Below are positions 35,625 to 47,498 of a DNA stretch of 64,000 nucleotides, piece by piece (the stretch's first letter is position 1; the number at the start of each line of letters is the position of its first letter). Location: assembly GCA_015501585.1 (NCBI GenBank), contig JADNRY010000029.1, positions 62,001 through 126,000 of the forward strand. The letters run 5' to 3'. The notes below the pieces were generated by a model that saw nothing but the letters and a program-made list of their open reading frames with translations, ran no database searches and was not told the DNA's origin. The DNA comes from Rhodocollybia butyracea (Eukaryota; Basidiomycota; Agaricomycetes; Agaricales; Omphalotaceae). Both the position numbers and the translations under genes were made by a program.

Positions 35625-36938
35625 ATGGCGCCCCGCTTCGATCCAAAGAAAGACCTCGTCAACCTCAGTGGAAGAGTTGTAATCGTTACAGGCGCCAAGT
35701 AAGCCCTTCCTCCATTTTCTGTCTCGTTTCCTAAATCAACTAAGTATACCTTGCTCAGTCGTGAATCTGGACTGGGTTATGGAACCGTCAGACATCTAGC
35801 GCGAGCCGGCGCGAAGGTATACATTGCCGCAAGAAACGAAAAACAGTCCTTGGCATCAATTGAGAAAATCAAAGCAGAGTTAGACGGTCAGACTCACGGT
35901 GGAAAAGTTTGTTTCTTGAAACTTGACTTGAGCGACCCTCGAGGTGTAAAGAAAGTTGCAGAGGAGTTTATGGCGAAGGAGAGTCGACTGGATGTGCTGG
36001 TGAACAATGCAGCTATGCATGTGCTCCTCGTTTGGAAATGTGCCAAAAACTCATAGCAGGAACTTTCAACAGCGTTTTTGTTCCATTCGAAAAGACCAGC
36101 GACGGTAAGGCGCGCTTTCTTGTGTCGATTGACTAAACTCAGTCCATATACTTTAGGTGTTTCGAAAATCATAACGACAAAGTATCTACTCCGTTACCAC
36201 AGACAAGATGTTGTAGGCTTATAAAACTTTCAGCCTGGTTGGTCCTTTCGTATTTACGCTCACTCTTCTTCCTCTCTTGGCCAAGACCGCAGCGCAAGAA
36301 GGATCCGATGTTCGAATCGTCAACGTGCGGCATCCATTCACTTTGTCCTGTGTATTCTCCTTCATACTTACGTCTATCAGCTTACTTCTCTGGTCCATTA
36401 TATTGCACCCAAGATAAAGAAACTAAAGACCCTTGACGATTTGAACCAAGAGTTTAGAAGGAGGCCTCTGAGTGCCTTTACTCGATATGGTTGGTCTCTA
36501 TTCATCGATTATATAAACGCCATCTTCTCACTTTCTGTAGGTCACACCAAAGTGCTCATTATTCTATGGACCAAAGCGCTGCACACCTACCTTAATTCTC
36601 CGTCCACGTCTTCCGCTCTTCCTGGAACTGAACGAATAACAGCCATGGCTCTCGACCCCGGAAGCGTCGACACCTTCAGTGTCCGCTGGCCACTGCCTTG
36701 GCTGTGGCGCCCTTTTGTTCGTCTGGTCATGACGGCTCCGAATCTGGAGGTTGGGACACACCCGATGGCTTTTGCGGCCGCGGGAAAGAAGATACGAGAT
36801 GGCAAGGAAGCATATGGCGGACGTTTTCTGAATGAAAGGTTCAAGATTGCTAAACCGAGTCGTAATGCGAGGAGCGAAAAGATATCTGCAGATCTGTGGA
36901 CTTTGCTGGAGAAGATAAAGAAGGACATGGGTCTTTGA
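35625..36938 (+). CDS. Short-chain dehydrogenase, retinol-dehydrogenase-like
   Basis: The start at 35625 gives MAPRFDPKKDLVNLSGRVVI and VTGA, the first Rossmann strand. An intron leads to RESGLGYGTVRHLARAGAKV, then YIAARNEK, LKLDLSDPRGVKKVAEEF and RLDVLVNNAA. The next join needs a GC-AG intron (36017-36072), giving NNAAIVFVPFEKTSDG. Further introns give VSKIITTN, LVGPFVFTLTLLPLLAKTAA and GSDVRIVNV. The last exons hold FRRRPLSAFTRYG joined to HTKVLIILWTKALHTYLNS, where the YxxxK equivalent would fall, and TAMALDPGSVDTF, ending at 36938. An oxidoreductase using NAD(P)H on an unknown, probably hydrophobic, substrate. With the GC-AG intron the gene looks intact. Confidence 0.78.
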
Positions 36939-36986
36939 ATTAGACAAACTGAAATACTACGAGCTCATTATAAACATGTTCAACAA

Positions 36987-38382
36987 TCAGGTACCGACAG
37001 TTTCTACAACATTTTTTCCGATCCCATCCCGGTAGTTGGATCGTGATTTGAACATCCTGGTCCACGCGGACCACGCTTGGAAAAGGTCCTAAAAACAGCA
37101 TAAAGGATCAAGAACGCACGAACTCGGCTTTCGACGCGTACCTTTTGAATCCCGAATATAAGCACACCAAAGACGGGCACTTCAGAAAACCATGTCATTA
37201 ATTATTATTCGACCATATCTGTCGGTTGCGAAGCACTTACAGAGAGCCATGATGATATCCACCGCCTCAATGCGAGACAGTGTAAGCAAGTGTATCAAAG
37301 CTTCTCTGTTAACGCGTCAATTCTCAGCTGCGCCAAACTGAACAGTACGCACGCAAATCCAATGAGAATGAGAAAGCTAAAAGTGAAGACGCGAATGACC
37401 ATCTGGAGAGTTTGGACAGAAATCGCGCTACTGGTGTTGGTACGGTCAAAGTTTCTGCATAAGGAAATTCCAAGTGACACTACAGATAAAGAAAGTGTCA
37501 GAGATACATACTAAGAACCGCCTGCATATATGCACCTTGGATAGGAACCGTAGCGAATGTAGTGACGATGACGAAAAGCGAGGAAATCTTGGAGCTGGAG
37601 AAAGTTCGCGATGAGTTGCGGGTGTATTTTCGATATGGGGGAGCCTCACGGCAAAATTTGCATGAAAGTGCAGTAGAATCCAAAGTTATGTACCAGCGAT
37701 GAGCTTTTGATACCAAACTAAACCAAAAGACGCGTTCAGTAGCAGAAAAGATGTAAGGTTACGAGCAATGACTCACCAAAAGAAATCCAAGTAACAATAG
37801 AATCCACAGCGCGAATGGCACAAGAAGAAGCTTCAGAGAGTGTTAATACACGTCGACAGTCCTTAGGTGATGACCTACAGCTATTACGACGCGCGAATTC
37901 GACTCCAGAGGCTGCTTGGACAAGCCAAAATGAACATTGTACCAAGACTGCAAAAGTAGCGAAAAACGCGTCATTTGATACATATTGCAAGATAATTCAC
38001 GGCTTACGTGGATGAGGAGAGCAAGAGTGCTCGAAGCTGTCCTAGAGTGCAAATCAGCGAGAAATTCAACGTCAAAACGAGACCGATCTCACAAAGTTGG
38101 AACAGAGTATATCAAGCTGGCTTGGGTAATACAGATAGATTTTCGAGGTTCAGGCGAGCCGATTTCTCCAGAAAAGTAGAGCAGAGAGTAGGAAATGCAC
38201 GAAATTATCCAGGAAACACAGAACGAGTACCATGTAGCCAGTCGTTTGACACGCGAGACCATTGCAGTCAAGAGAATAAGGGACATCCCAATAGCACCAG
38301 ACAGTTCTAAAGCAATGAAGAGCAAAGCAATAGTTTCATCCGTGGAGGCTTTCAATTCGATAGAGTCGGGTATGGGATCCAT
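36987..38382 (-). CDS. Seven-transmembrane, GPCR-like membrane protein
   Basis: Hydrophobic exons on the minus strand assemble into a multi-pass protein. From the start at 38382: MDPIPDSIELKASTDETIAL, then LFIALELSGAIGMSLILLTA (TM1), WYSFCVSWIISCISYSLLYF (TM2), after further exons VPFALWILLLLGFLLVS, SLFVIVTTFATVPIQGAYMQ and MVIRVFTFSFLILIGFACVL. It ends EVPVFGVLIFGIQK joined to DLFQAWSAW and stops at 36987. I know similar 7-TM proteins with the closing VPVFGxLIFGxQKD motif as a lineage-specific Agaricomycete family; ligand and G-protein coupling are unknown. Exon joins in the middle (37500-37990) are uncertain. Confidence 0.62.
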
Positions 38383-38604
38383 GGTGAGTTGCGATATCTC
38401 TAGCTTTGACCAGCGTGCGAAATACAAAAGTTCAATTGGATAATAGTATACGAACAGATACAAGCTCCATATATTGGCTATCCAAACAATTCACTGCTTT
38501 TTCTCTGCCACGAAAATGGACGTTGCTTCTCCATGGCCCTCCTTCCAGCATCTGAAGAATTACAATGAGTATCGATCAGCAGTGCATACGAACAACAAAG
38601 GTGC

Positions 38605-39378
38605 TCACAGAATCTCATAGTTGGCTCGGAATACCCGTTCTGCACCTCCCCAAGCGAAGTTGCAGCCAAAGCTAGTAGCTATAATTGAGATACTTGTTCC
38701 AGAAAGACTGAAGTCAACTCACAGATGAGGCGCAGTCTTTCCTGGTACTTTCACAACTTTACCAAGCATGGTTACATTTGCAACAGCATGATAGAGTTTT
38801 ACGTTCTTATCCTTCTCATGTCCGCCCTCGACTGGTCTCCTTCCTTCAGGAATTTTACCGCCAGATGTCGGAACGAGCTCCATAGTTTCGGGATCAAACG
38901 GAAGCAAGGTGTAAGGTCCAGCATGGTGACGCTCCCCACCACCGTACGGGACACGGCAAGAGCTTGGCCCGAGTGCTGGAGCTATTTTGCAAGGGTGAAT
39001 AGAAGAGTCCGGGAAATGCGCCGAGCTAAAATACTATTACTTAATTACTCGAATATAATTATAAGAAAGCACGTACCCAAAGAAAACTGGAGAGCCGTCA
39101 AGATCGAAACAAGGTGCAGGTCCTGTTATAGATTGTGAAGGAAAGCTCGGCGATTCTTGGAAAGTGATACGAGAAGGACCAGCAGATGGACCAGCAGGTA
39201 CAACGGTAGAATATGCTGGAGGAGCAGGAGGGGTGTCGTCGTACTTCATATACATGTTATCTGTCGTGTGGGTTGGAAGATGGGACGGTGACCACTGTTG
39301 AGTACTACGTTGAGTGCTGGAATTGCGATTGTGAGGTTGTGGTTCAAACAAATTACGGAACCAGCCCAGCAAGCCCAT
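38605..39378 (-). CDS. DM9-repeat (DUF3421) protein
   Basis: Two DM9 repeats are visible after splicing. Repeat 1: CFDLDGSPVFFG, an intron, then SSIHPCKIAPALGPSCRVPY and GGGERHHAGPYTLLPF. Repeat 2: ELVPTSGGKIPEGRRPVEGG, KLYHAVANV, VKVPGKTAPHL, then GCNFAWGGAERVFRANYEIL at the very end (stop at 38605). DM9 proteins bind mannose-type glycans in animals and occur in fungi as putative lectins. The N-terminal 90 residues are Pro/Ser-rich and disordered (from MGLLGWFRNLFEPQP). No signal peptide is evident with the start at 39378, so a cytosolic or unconventionally exported lectin is likely. A longer ORF starts at 39417 but gives a less natural N-terminus. Confidence 0.8.
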
Positions 39379-39960
39379 TAGAGCAAAGGCTAAGAAGGAC
39401 AAGCGCCAATCTATCAAAATATTCGGCGCTTATCCTTCACTTCCCCAAGAACTATCATCTACGTGTTGAAACTTCTACTCAACTACAGGCTGGCACATAC
39501 AACTCGAGTACAAGTTGATTCTGGAGTGGCTGGACCTACCTCCTTTTGGATCTAACGACCATCCGCGTGTTCTTGCACCAAATAATGCGTAAAATAGACC
39601 ATGGCTATCCATCAACCACGTCGCAAAAACGGGGCAAGCATCAAGCAAAACTACCACGATGTCCCTCCAAACCAATGAACACGGCCCTGAACACGAGGTC
39701 CGTTCTGTAGCTCCTTATAGCTCCTGTCGTTATCTGAGGAAATCTTCATGTGGACGCAAAAAAACTGGTTTCCCTGCGGACCTCGTCAAATCTCACATCA
39801 ACATCACCTGAAAACATTGGGTTCCATAACTATCATACATTTTATCCGATTTGAGAGTATGGGCAAGGTGCGATACTCTACTACTGATGTTGTACATCCT
39901 AGACTACATTTTGCCTTGGAATCTATTCGTCCTATATTCCAGCTTTTTGACAGCAGGGAA
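39379..39960. other. Intergenic
   Basis: Promoter side of the DM9 gene and 3' flank of the small gene at 39961. No other gene recognised. Confidence 0.4.
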
Positions 39961-40341
39961 TTATTTATGGATTTTGATTCTCTTCGCCTTCAACCCCGTA
40001 CCAGCTGCCGTAGGCCTTTGTCTCTTCGGCTTCTTTGGTTCAGGCTTGATCTCGCCGACGACTTGATCAATCGTCTCGAAAAAGCTGTTGCCATATTGGC
40101 CATGAGCGCGCTTTTTGACCTTGGGCTGAGCAGAAGTGACGCGGGAAGACTTGGTCTGGCTTCCGTCTGCTGTGCCTCGTGCCCCCCTTTCCCGATACTG
40201 CACAGCCGGATCATGACTATCATGGAGCGTCGTAGTGAAGAGTACTGTATCAAGAGTAGAGCTGAATACAAGGTATGTGGGTTTGAGTACTGCGGTAGAG
40301 GAAAGGGATAGTTCGTAGGCTTCGCTATCACTAGATTCCAT
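39961..40341 (-). CDS. Hypothetical small basic protein, 126 aa
   Basis: Uninterrupted ORF beginning MESSDSEAYELSLSSTAVLK. The C-terminal half is Lys/Arg-rich (PKVKKRAHGQ, KPEPKKPKRQRP, LKAKRIKIHK) with several monopartite nuclear-localisation-like clusters. An FFETIDQVVGEI segment sits between them. No named domain recognised; a nuclear protein is a fair guess. The long opposite-strand ORF (39748-40311) is its shadow. Confidence 0.5.
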   Translation of the reverse strand: MESSDSEAYELSLSSTAVLKPTYLVFSSTLDTVLFTTTLHDSHDPAVQYRERGARGTADGSQTKSSRVTSAQPKVKKRAHGQYGNSFFETIDQVVGEIKPEPKKPKRQRPTAAGTGLKAKRIKIHK

Positions 40342-40461
40342 TGTGAATCAAAGATGTGGTGTTCCTGGGCAGAAAATTTGCTGGGAGTGTGTGGGGTCTG
40401 TGGCTCGGGGCTGGATGAGGAACTTGAGACTTGGAGGGGCATGTTTAAATACCTTTTTGCT

Positions 40462-40556
40462 GGACTATTCTTGCCCAAATCTGTCCATGGTCGACCATTC
40501 TTCGCCTAATTTGTCCATGGTCGACTATTTATCGCCAAATTTGTCCATGGTCTATC
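40462..40556. repeat. 30-bp tandem repeat, about three copies
   Basis: Unit begins TGTCCATGGTCGAC and ends TCGCC(T/A)AATT, with a partial copy at the left. It lies about 120-215 nt upstream of the ATG of the minus-strand gene at 40341. Confidence 0.8.
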
Positions 40557-40956
40557 TGGCTTGAGGCTTCGAGCAAATTACCACGCCTCTGTAGAACCAG
40601 AATATTACCTTCTAGGGGTATAGGTTATCCATTGTTCGACTAATATAACCAGGTGTCCCAAGACATTCAAGCTCCGCCCACATGGCATCTGAAAGTGTTA
40701 GCGGTCAGTGAACCCTGCAAAGAATAAGACATTGTCCTTGGGCGAGCGTCAAGCGTACTGCACTGGCCATGTCGTTGCCCGCAGTGGCAGCTTTCAGTGC
40801 TGGAGAGCGCTCTAGGCCGATTGGCCGTCGGTAAACATCAGACTGTGCTCACGGCCATGCTGCGCATCTTCTCAGTATAAAAGGAAGACGTGATCGTGAC
40901 TCAGTTCAAAACTAAAACCTTGACACAGCCACTCTCTTCTGTTCCACTCCGTCATA
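40557..40956 (+). promoter_or_regulatory. Fimbrin promoter with TATA box
   Basis: TATAAAA at 40876-40882 lies about 75 nt upstream of the fimbrin ATG (40957). A CT-rich stretch (CACTCTCTTCTGTTCCACTC) precedes the start codon, as in many highly expressed fungal genes. Confidence 0.55.
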
Positions 40957-43233
40957 ATGGAGGCTCTCAAACTTCAAAAGAAATTTCCTGAAGTCTCTCG
41001 AGATGAGATGTTTGAACTAATAAACCGCTTCAAGTATGTCCATCTGGTAAATCGCTCAGTATATCCAGTGTTAATGCTCTTTTTAGCGCAATACACACTG
41101 ATACGCCCGGTCGTGTCGACAAGGCTGCGGTTCTGCAGACACTACAAGCCAGCGGCGAATCATACGATACCGCGAGAGAAACGCTGAAACATGTCAGCGT
41201 AGATGCAAGCGGCAAAGTCGAACTGGAAGATTTCGTTGAAGTGAGCATTGGTAATATAGGTCATTTCGCATTCAATTCACAATCTTCCAGCTTAATGTCA
41301 AGCTACGGACACAATCCAAGTCTGGAATCTCAGCAAAGGCAGGAAAGGTTACTGTGCAGGGATCCAATGCCAACGTGAGCCATACGATCAACGAGGATGA
41401 GCGCTCAGAGTTTACAAATCATATCAATCTGGTGAGCTTCCTGGCCTCTCTAGGGTCCCAGTTCCCTCTAAATTCTCGCTCAGGTCATAGAGAATGACGC
41501 TGATATCGGATCTCGCTACCCCATCCCGACAACGACCATGCAATTATTCGACGAGTGCAAGGATGGTCTCATTCTGAGCAAACTAATCAACGACTCTGTT
41601 CCAGATACTATCGATACTCGTGTTCTCAATAAGCCATCTGGTCGAAAACCGCTAAATGCTTTCCAGATCACCGAAAACAACAACATCGTCATTACCTCAG
41701 CTAAAGCTATCGGGTGCTCTGTTGTCAATATTGGCTCCTCCGATCTCGCAGAAGGGAGGGAACATCTTATCCTTGGTTTGATCTGGCAGATTATTCGTAG
41801 GGGTCTACTAGCGCAAGTCGATATCAAGCTCCATCCAGAGCTTTATCGTCTTTGCGAAGAAGGAGAGACGATTGAGGACCTCCTCAGGCTAACGCCAGAC
41901 CAAATCTTGCTGCGATGGTTCAACTACCATCTCAAAGCGGCAGGATGGAAGCGTCGTGTGAACAACTTTAGTCGAGATGTCTCAGATGGAGAAAACTATA
42001 CCGTGCTTCTACATCAACTTCAACCTGCCTCTTGTTCACTTTCTCCTCTGCAGACACCCGACTTGCGTACCCGTGCCGAACAGGTACTACAAAACGCTGA
42101 CGCTATCGGATGCAGGAAGTACCTGACTCCATCTTCTTTGGTTTCTGGTAACCCACGGTTGAACCTGGCCTTTGTCGCAAATCTTTTCAACACCCACCCA
42201 GGACTTGAGCCGCTGGATGAACAAGAAGCGAAAGATTATGGTGTAGTGGAGGATTTCGACGCGGAAGGCGAACGTGAAGCGCGAGTGTTTACACTTTGGT
42301 TAAACTCCCTCGGTGTGGAGCCAGGCGTGTTTAACCTTTTCGAGAACCTCAAAGATGGGTTGATTATTATTCAGGCGTTTGACAAAATTTCTCCTGGGTC
42401 CGTTGTTTGGCGGCGGGTGTCCAAACCAAAGCAAGGCGCTGGTTCGGCGTCTTGGGCTCCTGCAGGAGATGACGACGAGGATGTCGATATTGGCGTAAAA
42501 CCCAATCAGAGCACACTTTCACGGTTTAAGGCTGTAGAAAACACAAACTATGTCGTCGAGCTCGGAAAGAACCATGGCATGACACTGGTTGGTATCCAGG
42601 GCGCAGATATCACCGATGGCCAGAAGACACTAGTTTTGGGGCTGGTATGGCAATTGATGCGGTCAGTTTCGGCCTTGCCACTTTGATTTCGTGTTGCTCA
42701 CCCGTCTCCAATTCTATTTACAGAATGAGCATAACAAAAACTCTTACTTCTCTATCTAAATCTTCCTCGGCTTCCGGACGCCCTATATCTGACACCGAGA
42801 TGCTCAAATGGGCCAATGCTACCGCTCAACAAGGAAACCCCTCCGTCAAGACTATCCGGAGTTTCAAGGACCCATCGATAACGACTGGGCTGTACTTTTT
42901 ATCACTTCTAGAGGCAATTAGGCCTGGAATCGTGGACCCGACACTGGTGATGGATGTTGGAGAAACTGGGGATTTCGAGGAAAGGAGAGCGAATGGCAAG
43001 TTTTTCAGTCGAAAATATCCAAACATTCTCAACTGATCTTATTGCAGCGAAACTGGCTATTTCGATTGCGCGTAAAATGAACGCGTTAATTTTCCTGGTG
43101 CCCGAGGATATTGTGGATGTTAGGCCCCGTTTGGTGAGTGAATATTTTCTCCGCGTCGTCAACTCCGATACTTACTGCATCTTAGGTGATGACCTTCGTC
43201 GGAAGCTTGATGAGCATTGCTCAAGCGGCGTAA
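40957..43233 (+). CDS. SAC6: Fimbrin/plastin, actin-bundling protein
   Basis: Cross-links actin filaments in patches and cables. Short N-terminal EF-hand-like region (MEALKLQKKFPEVSRDEMFE, GRVDKAAVLQTLQASGESYD, DASGKVELEDFVE), then four calponin-homology domains as two actin-binding units. CH1 has LFDECKDGLILSKLINDSVP and NNNIVITSAKAIGCSVVNI; CH2 has DQILLRWFNYHLKAAGWKRR; CH3 has REARVFTLWLNSLGVEPG and LKDGLIIIQAFDKISPG; CH4 has SDTEMLKWANATAQQG and SITTGLYFLSLLEAIRPG. A 64-nt intron near 42660-42723 joins QLMR to MSITKTL. The last exons are linked by a GC-AG intron (42996-43047) and a normal intron, ending VMTFVGSLMSIAQAA at 43233. Intact and well conserved; an anchor gene for this locus. 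Confidence 0.95.
42996..43047 (+). other. GC-AG intron in fimbrin
   Basis: Donor GCAAGT, acceptor TTGCAG, 52 nt. Only this splice restores the conserved RRANAKLAISIARKMN reading; read-through stops after 17 codons. Confidence 0.85.
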
Positions 43234-44313
43234 GTAAAGTCCGAGTGGAGTACTAAGTAGTTTCCAATTAATTTTCCAACTACCTCGTATTGTATAAGTA
43301 AATGGGCCTTGGATTTCTTTTCATTCATTCATCGGCCTTTGTTAGAGAACCTGACTGCTGTCATGAAGCTAGAAGTTCAGCTACCCCACTGTGGTGGCTT
43401 TGTGGCATTGGCATAGGAAAGTTCCACCATCTATAGATGACCTTCCCGGCTGTTCATAATGCTTGTAGAAAGCTGAGGTACAAATTGAATGAGAAGCGGA
43501 GGAGAGTCGGCGCACCATCGGATTACCTTGCTCAGCTGTTCGTCTTGTGTACAAGCTTATGATAAATTGAATGAGGAGAAGCAAAGGAAAGTCGGAAAGG
43601 AAAGTCGGAGGATATCTTGAAGCGTGTCCCAGAAATCGTAGAAACGAATCACAACGTGGGAGCTGTGTATTCTAGAAAAACGGCGCTCAGTAGTAGCCAG
43701 TAGTCAATTGTCGGCAATCTCAAACAATCAACGAACAATCAACGAACGGTGAGAACAGATTCGATTCGATTCTATCCTGATTCCTAGTATCCAATCTATT
43801 CTACAAGTTGGGTTCATCAAGTTGGGTTCATCATAGCAGTAGCAGTAGCAGTAGTAGTGACTTCGTGTTTCCTCTGTGGAGTCATAAGTTTGATCTACTG
43901 TATCTGTTTCAACGTATAGCAGGACTCGTAATGCGACACATGCATCAAAATGATTCTTTGAATTTTCGGCGCTCGCAATTGAATGTAATCTGCTGCTATA
44001 AACGCTGTCATTGCTCAGTGTCTCTGTTTCTTTTCGCTCTTCTCTTTCCCCACAAAGTTTAGGTGGTACCTTTCATTTGGTCATTTTCGTTCCAGTCAGC
44101 AGTGCTGCCCTCAAGCTGCTCTCCACAATCATTGCAGCACGCGAATCTGTGCCTCATGTATGTAATACATTTAATCGATTTCCACCGCAACGCAAAAGTA
44201 CTTAAAAGGCTCTTACTCAGACGCCGTTCTAATTTTTCTTCTCCCCGCTTTTCTGACCGTCTCTCGGCTTCTTCAACCTTCTTGCCTCTTCGACACCATA
44301 AGGAATCTGCAAA
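43234..44313. other. Intergenic, 1.1 kb
   Basis: No gene recognised. A trinucleotide run (AGCAGT/AGT) lies near 43835-43860, and duplicated GTTGGGTTCATCA words lie at 43808-43835. Confidence 0.45.
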
Positions 44314-46579
44314 ATGGGCATGTCGCTCAGGAAAAAGTTCTTGTCTACTGTCATCAATGACATATGGCTGGAGACCCTGCTCTTTACTTCTGTATCAGTT
44401 AGTACGTATCCTCTCACTTATCTGGTGCTTCTGGATGCTGAATCCTGCTTTCAAGTGGTCGCTGCAGTATCAAAGCTGACCGTGCACCAACTTACCCTGA
44501 ATACTACTCTGCTCAGTGTATTGGGTACTGTCCTCGGTCTTGTTATATCATTCCGAACATCTTCTGCATACGAGAGGTGGGTTTCCTTCCTCGTTTAAAC
44601 GTATCCCTCCTGAGCTTGATGTACAGATACTCCGATGGGCGTAAGATGTGGACAAATATAGGAACGTACTCCAGGACTTTGGCGATGACAGTACGCAGGT
44701 CTAACCAATTTACACCTATTCTCTCACTTATTGGTGTTTATAGATTTGGATTCATATCACTAATGACCGAGTTGCTCCTGCTGGCAGCAATGCGCGTGTC
44801 CCAACACCACTGGAATGCATAATTGAAAAAAAGTCAATGATTAATCTCGTGAGCAACCATTCATAGATAGGGTTCCACTTTACTAATTCTGTACGTAGGT
44901 ACAAGCACTTTCGGTCTCCATTAAGGTATGTGTCGCTCCTTTGCCAATTTATACCGTCGCCATCTAACAGTGGTTTGATTCCCAGCACTACCTTCGGGGT
45001 GAACCTGGTGTCTACTATCAGGATCTTTATCCCCTAGTTTGCTTTTTGCCTAGGTACGCATCCGGAGGACGAACCGCAGCAGATCTCCTTCCTTTGTGGC
45101 ATGCATCTGAAGACGCAGAGTTTCCCATGGAGCACGACATCTCCCGCGGTGCAGGATCTCGATCTAATTCGACGAACACCTTGTCATCTAACAAGGAGGC
45201 TTCATCTCTTCGCAAACAAAAGGTTTTTGACCCTGAGCAGGTTTTGCCTGTTGTTGAGGTCCATCGACCCTTGAAGGCTTCCAGAAACCCACCACATACT
45301 GGGTTCACCGACTACTTCCCATTCCTGAAAATATTCAAGTTAATTGCCAAGCCCTTCAGATCGAGCGCGCGCAGCCAGGATGTTGATATGCGCTCAGCTT
45401 TGGGAAAGAAACGCAAGCCTAAACCTTGTGACAGTAACGTTCCAGTGGAAATCTCACTCTACTTAATGAAGTAAGAGCACTATCATACATCTATCATGCC
45501 TGACTTTCATACTCCAGCTATGCCAACCTCATGATCCGAGGGGTCATATTCTTCCTGCTGTCGCCGGAACTCTAGTTGCAGGCATCACTAACATTCAAGA
45601 TGCAATCAGTAACCTGGAGCGTATTGCAGATACTCCTTTACCCTTTGCTTACCAGGCCCATCTCCGTATATCTATCTGGTCGGTCAACTTTACCTATGTC
45701 TCCATATTGTCTCAACCTCTTTACTGATATTTTTCAAAGGATCTATCTCCTGGCTCTTCCTGTAAGTGTTTATATCTACTGTGAAACACACCACTGATTT
45801 AATCGCGCCAGTTCCAACTTGTTTCGACGTTCGTTTTAATCATTGCAGAATATTACTATTTACTGACTTAGCTGGCCGTAATTGACAGGTTTGGGTGGGT
45901 ATTGCTTATTCTCTTTTATTCGAATATGCGCTGACGATCAACTTTAGATGGGTCACGATTCCAGCGACCGCCTTCACTACGTTCTTGTATCTTGGTTTCC
46001 TTGAGATGTATGTTATTTTATCCACATTATTGACTTTCGTTTCTGATGATTGCCACAGTGGACAAGAAATGTACATTTTTTTCTGTCTGCGAATCGGTTG
46101 ATTGTTTCTGACGGCCACCTCAGCGAAAATCCCTTCAACTATGATCTCAACGATCTTGGTGAGAATTCATTAGCCGTGAAGTCTAGCTACCTCTAACCAC
46201 TCTACCCTATAGATCTCGATGACTTCTGGTGAGATCCCCCCAGTTGTGAAGTGTGTTATCCTTCTGACCGCTTTGACAGTTTCATGATCCAACGAGAGCT
46301 CCACGAGATCGCTGCGGTCAGTACTTTCCTGTTGTGCCTTTGATTCCCGTTGCTAAATTGCCATTTTAGCATCCTGCGCCCAATCCTTCTGACTATGTTT
46401 TCACCTCTTTGAATCAGCCTTTTGCCCCAGCGGACCGTCGCTCTGCTCCAGAAATCATACAAACTAACGAACACTATACTCACTCTGATCACGGACCTGA
46501 CAGTCAACCAGGTTCTCACAGTCTTTCCCGGACCTTTATCAAAGGATGGAAAGCGGTTGATAGCTCGACACGAAAGTAA
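44314..46579 (+). CDS. Bestrophin/UPF0187-family anion channel-like membrane protein
   Basis: Many short exons give a continuous bestrophin-like protein. The start is MGMSLRKKFLSTVINDIWLE. The signature LLSVLGTVLGLVISFRTSSA joined to YERW and YSDGRKMWTNIG matches the conserved pore region. IWIHITNDRVAP, SIKHYLRGEPGVYYQDLYPL, an inserted Ser-rich cytosolic loop, then LPAVAGTLVAGITNIQDAIS and NLERIADTPLPFAYQAHLRI follow. The later membrane part is ISIWIYLLALPFQLVSTFV, WVTIPATAFTTFLYLGFLEM, GQE, ENPFNYDLNDL and DLDDFC. The tail ends GWKAVDSSTRK at 46579. Fungal members sit in the plasma membrane or organelles and are thought to conduct chloride or other anions. No frame break is needed once introns are removed. 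Confidence 0.87.
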
Positions 46580-47498
46580 TGCGCATTCACAGAACTGGTC
46601 TTTTTTTGTTTCGTATTTGGTATTCTGGAAACACCCGAGGAACACACGCTTTGAGGCTAGGGTTTAGTGGTATAATTTTGAAGTTGCATTTCAGTTGCAT
46701 TACTATTTATTACATCCTTGAAAAGATTGAGAACCCGACAACTTTTGTCTATCACACTCTTTGCTTTCATAATATATTTTCGGTCTTGTAGGGCAAGGTT
46801 CATTTCCTTGCCTGAGAAGCCTATTCGATATTGGAGAGGAATGATTTTGACCATCAGGAATGGAAGATACAAGACGTTTTGCGAAGACACGCTTATTCTT
46901 GTATCTATTCAAAAGTGGAGTATAAGTGGATTTTCTAATTCAGAAAGACTAGATATAGCCTAAAGGATCCGCAGTGAAGTACTTGGTCTTGAAAGTCTCC
47001 AGAGTTTGAAGAACGAGATGCCGGTGGAATTGATCAAGGGAAACGCCTGGAAACGCTCGTTACAAAGTAAGCGCTCAAGAGCGCTTATCCTAATGTAAGC
47101 ACTAAAAAAAATCAAGTATCCAAAGCCTATCGTGACTGGTACAAAAATTTGGAAAACTTCCAAGTTCCAAGAGTTGCAGATTGGGAAGAGAATACCAAAT
47201 CCGAAACGCGACTTTGGCCACTGCGATCGATGTTAATTAATTGTCCAAAGGCCCAGAGAACAATAACGGATACTACGTCAAAAAGCTCGAGACCCTTTTA
47301 TGGCCACAAAACGTGTGTTTCAATAGCCAGAGACAATGGCCATTTGTGGTTCAAGTCAAAAAGGCCAAAGCGTGGCTCCGGAGTCTCGGAACGTCAAAGC
47401 ACGCGATAAAAGGGATAAAGAGCAAGCCTTGCAGCTTCAAACCTTTCATTCAAGACCCACATTCACCCCAGCTTGATCTCCGGCCCTCCTTTGCGAAC
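46580..47498. other. Intergenic, 0.9 kb
   Basis: AT-rich without a recognisable gene. The ORF that opens at 47241 probably starts for real only at 47499. Confidence 0.4.

Noticed and set aside
36017..36072. SDR at 35625 as a pseudogene because of a stop after NNAAM
   Set aside because: A GC-AG intron in the correct phase removes the stop and restores the conserved sequence.
39748..40311. 187-aa plus-strand ORF
   Set aside because: Antisense shadow of the lysine-rich minus-strand ORF at 39961-40341, whose composition is more natural for a protein; still not certain.
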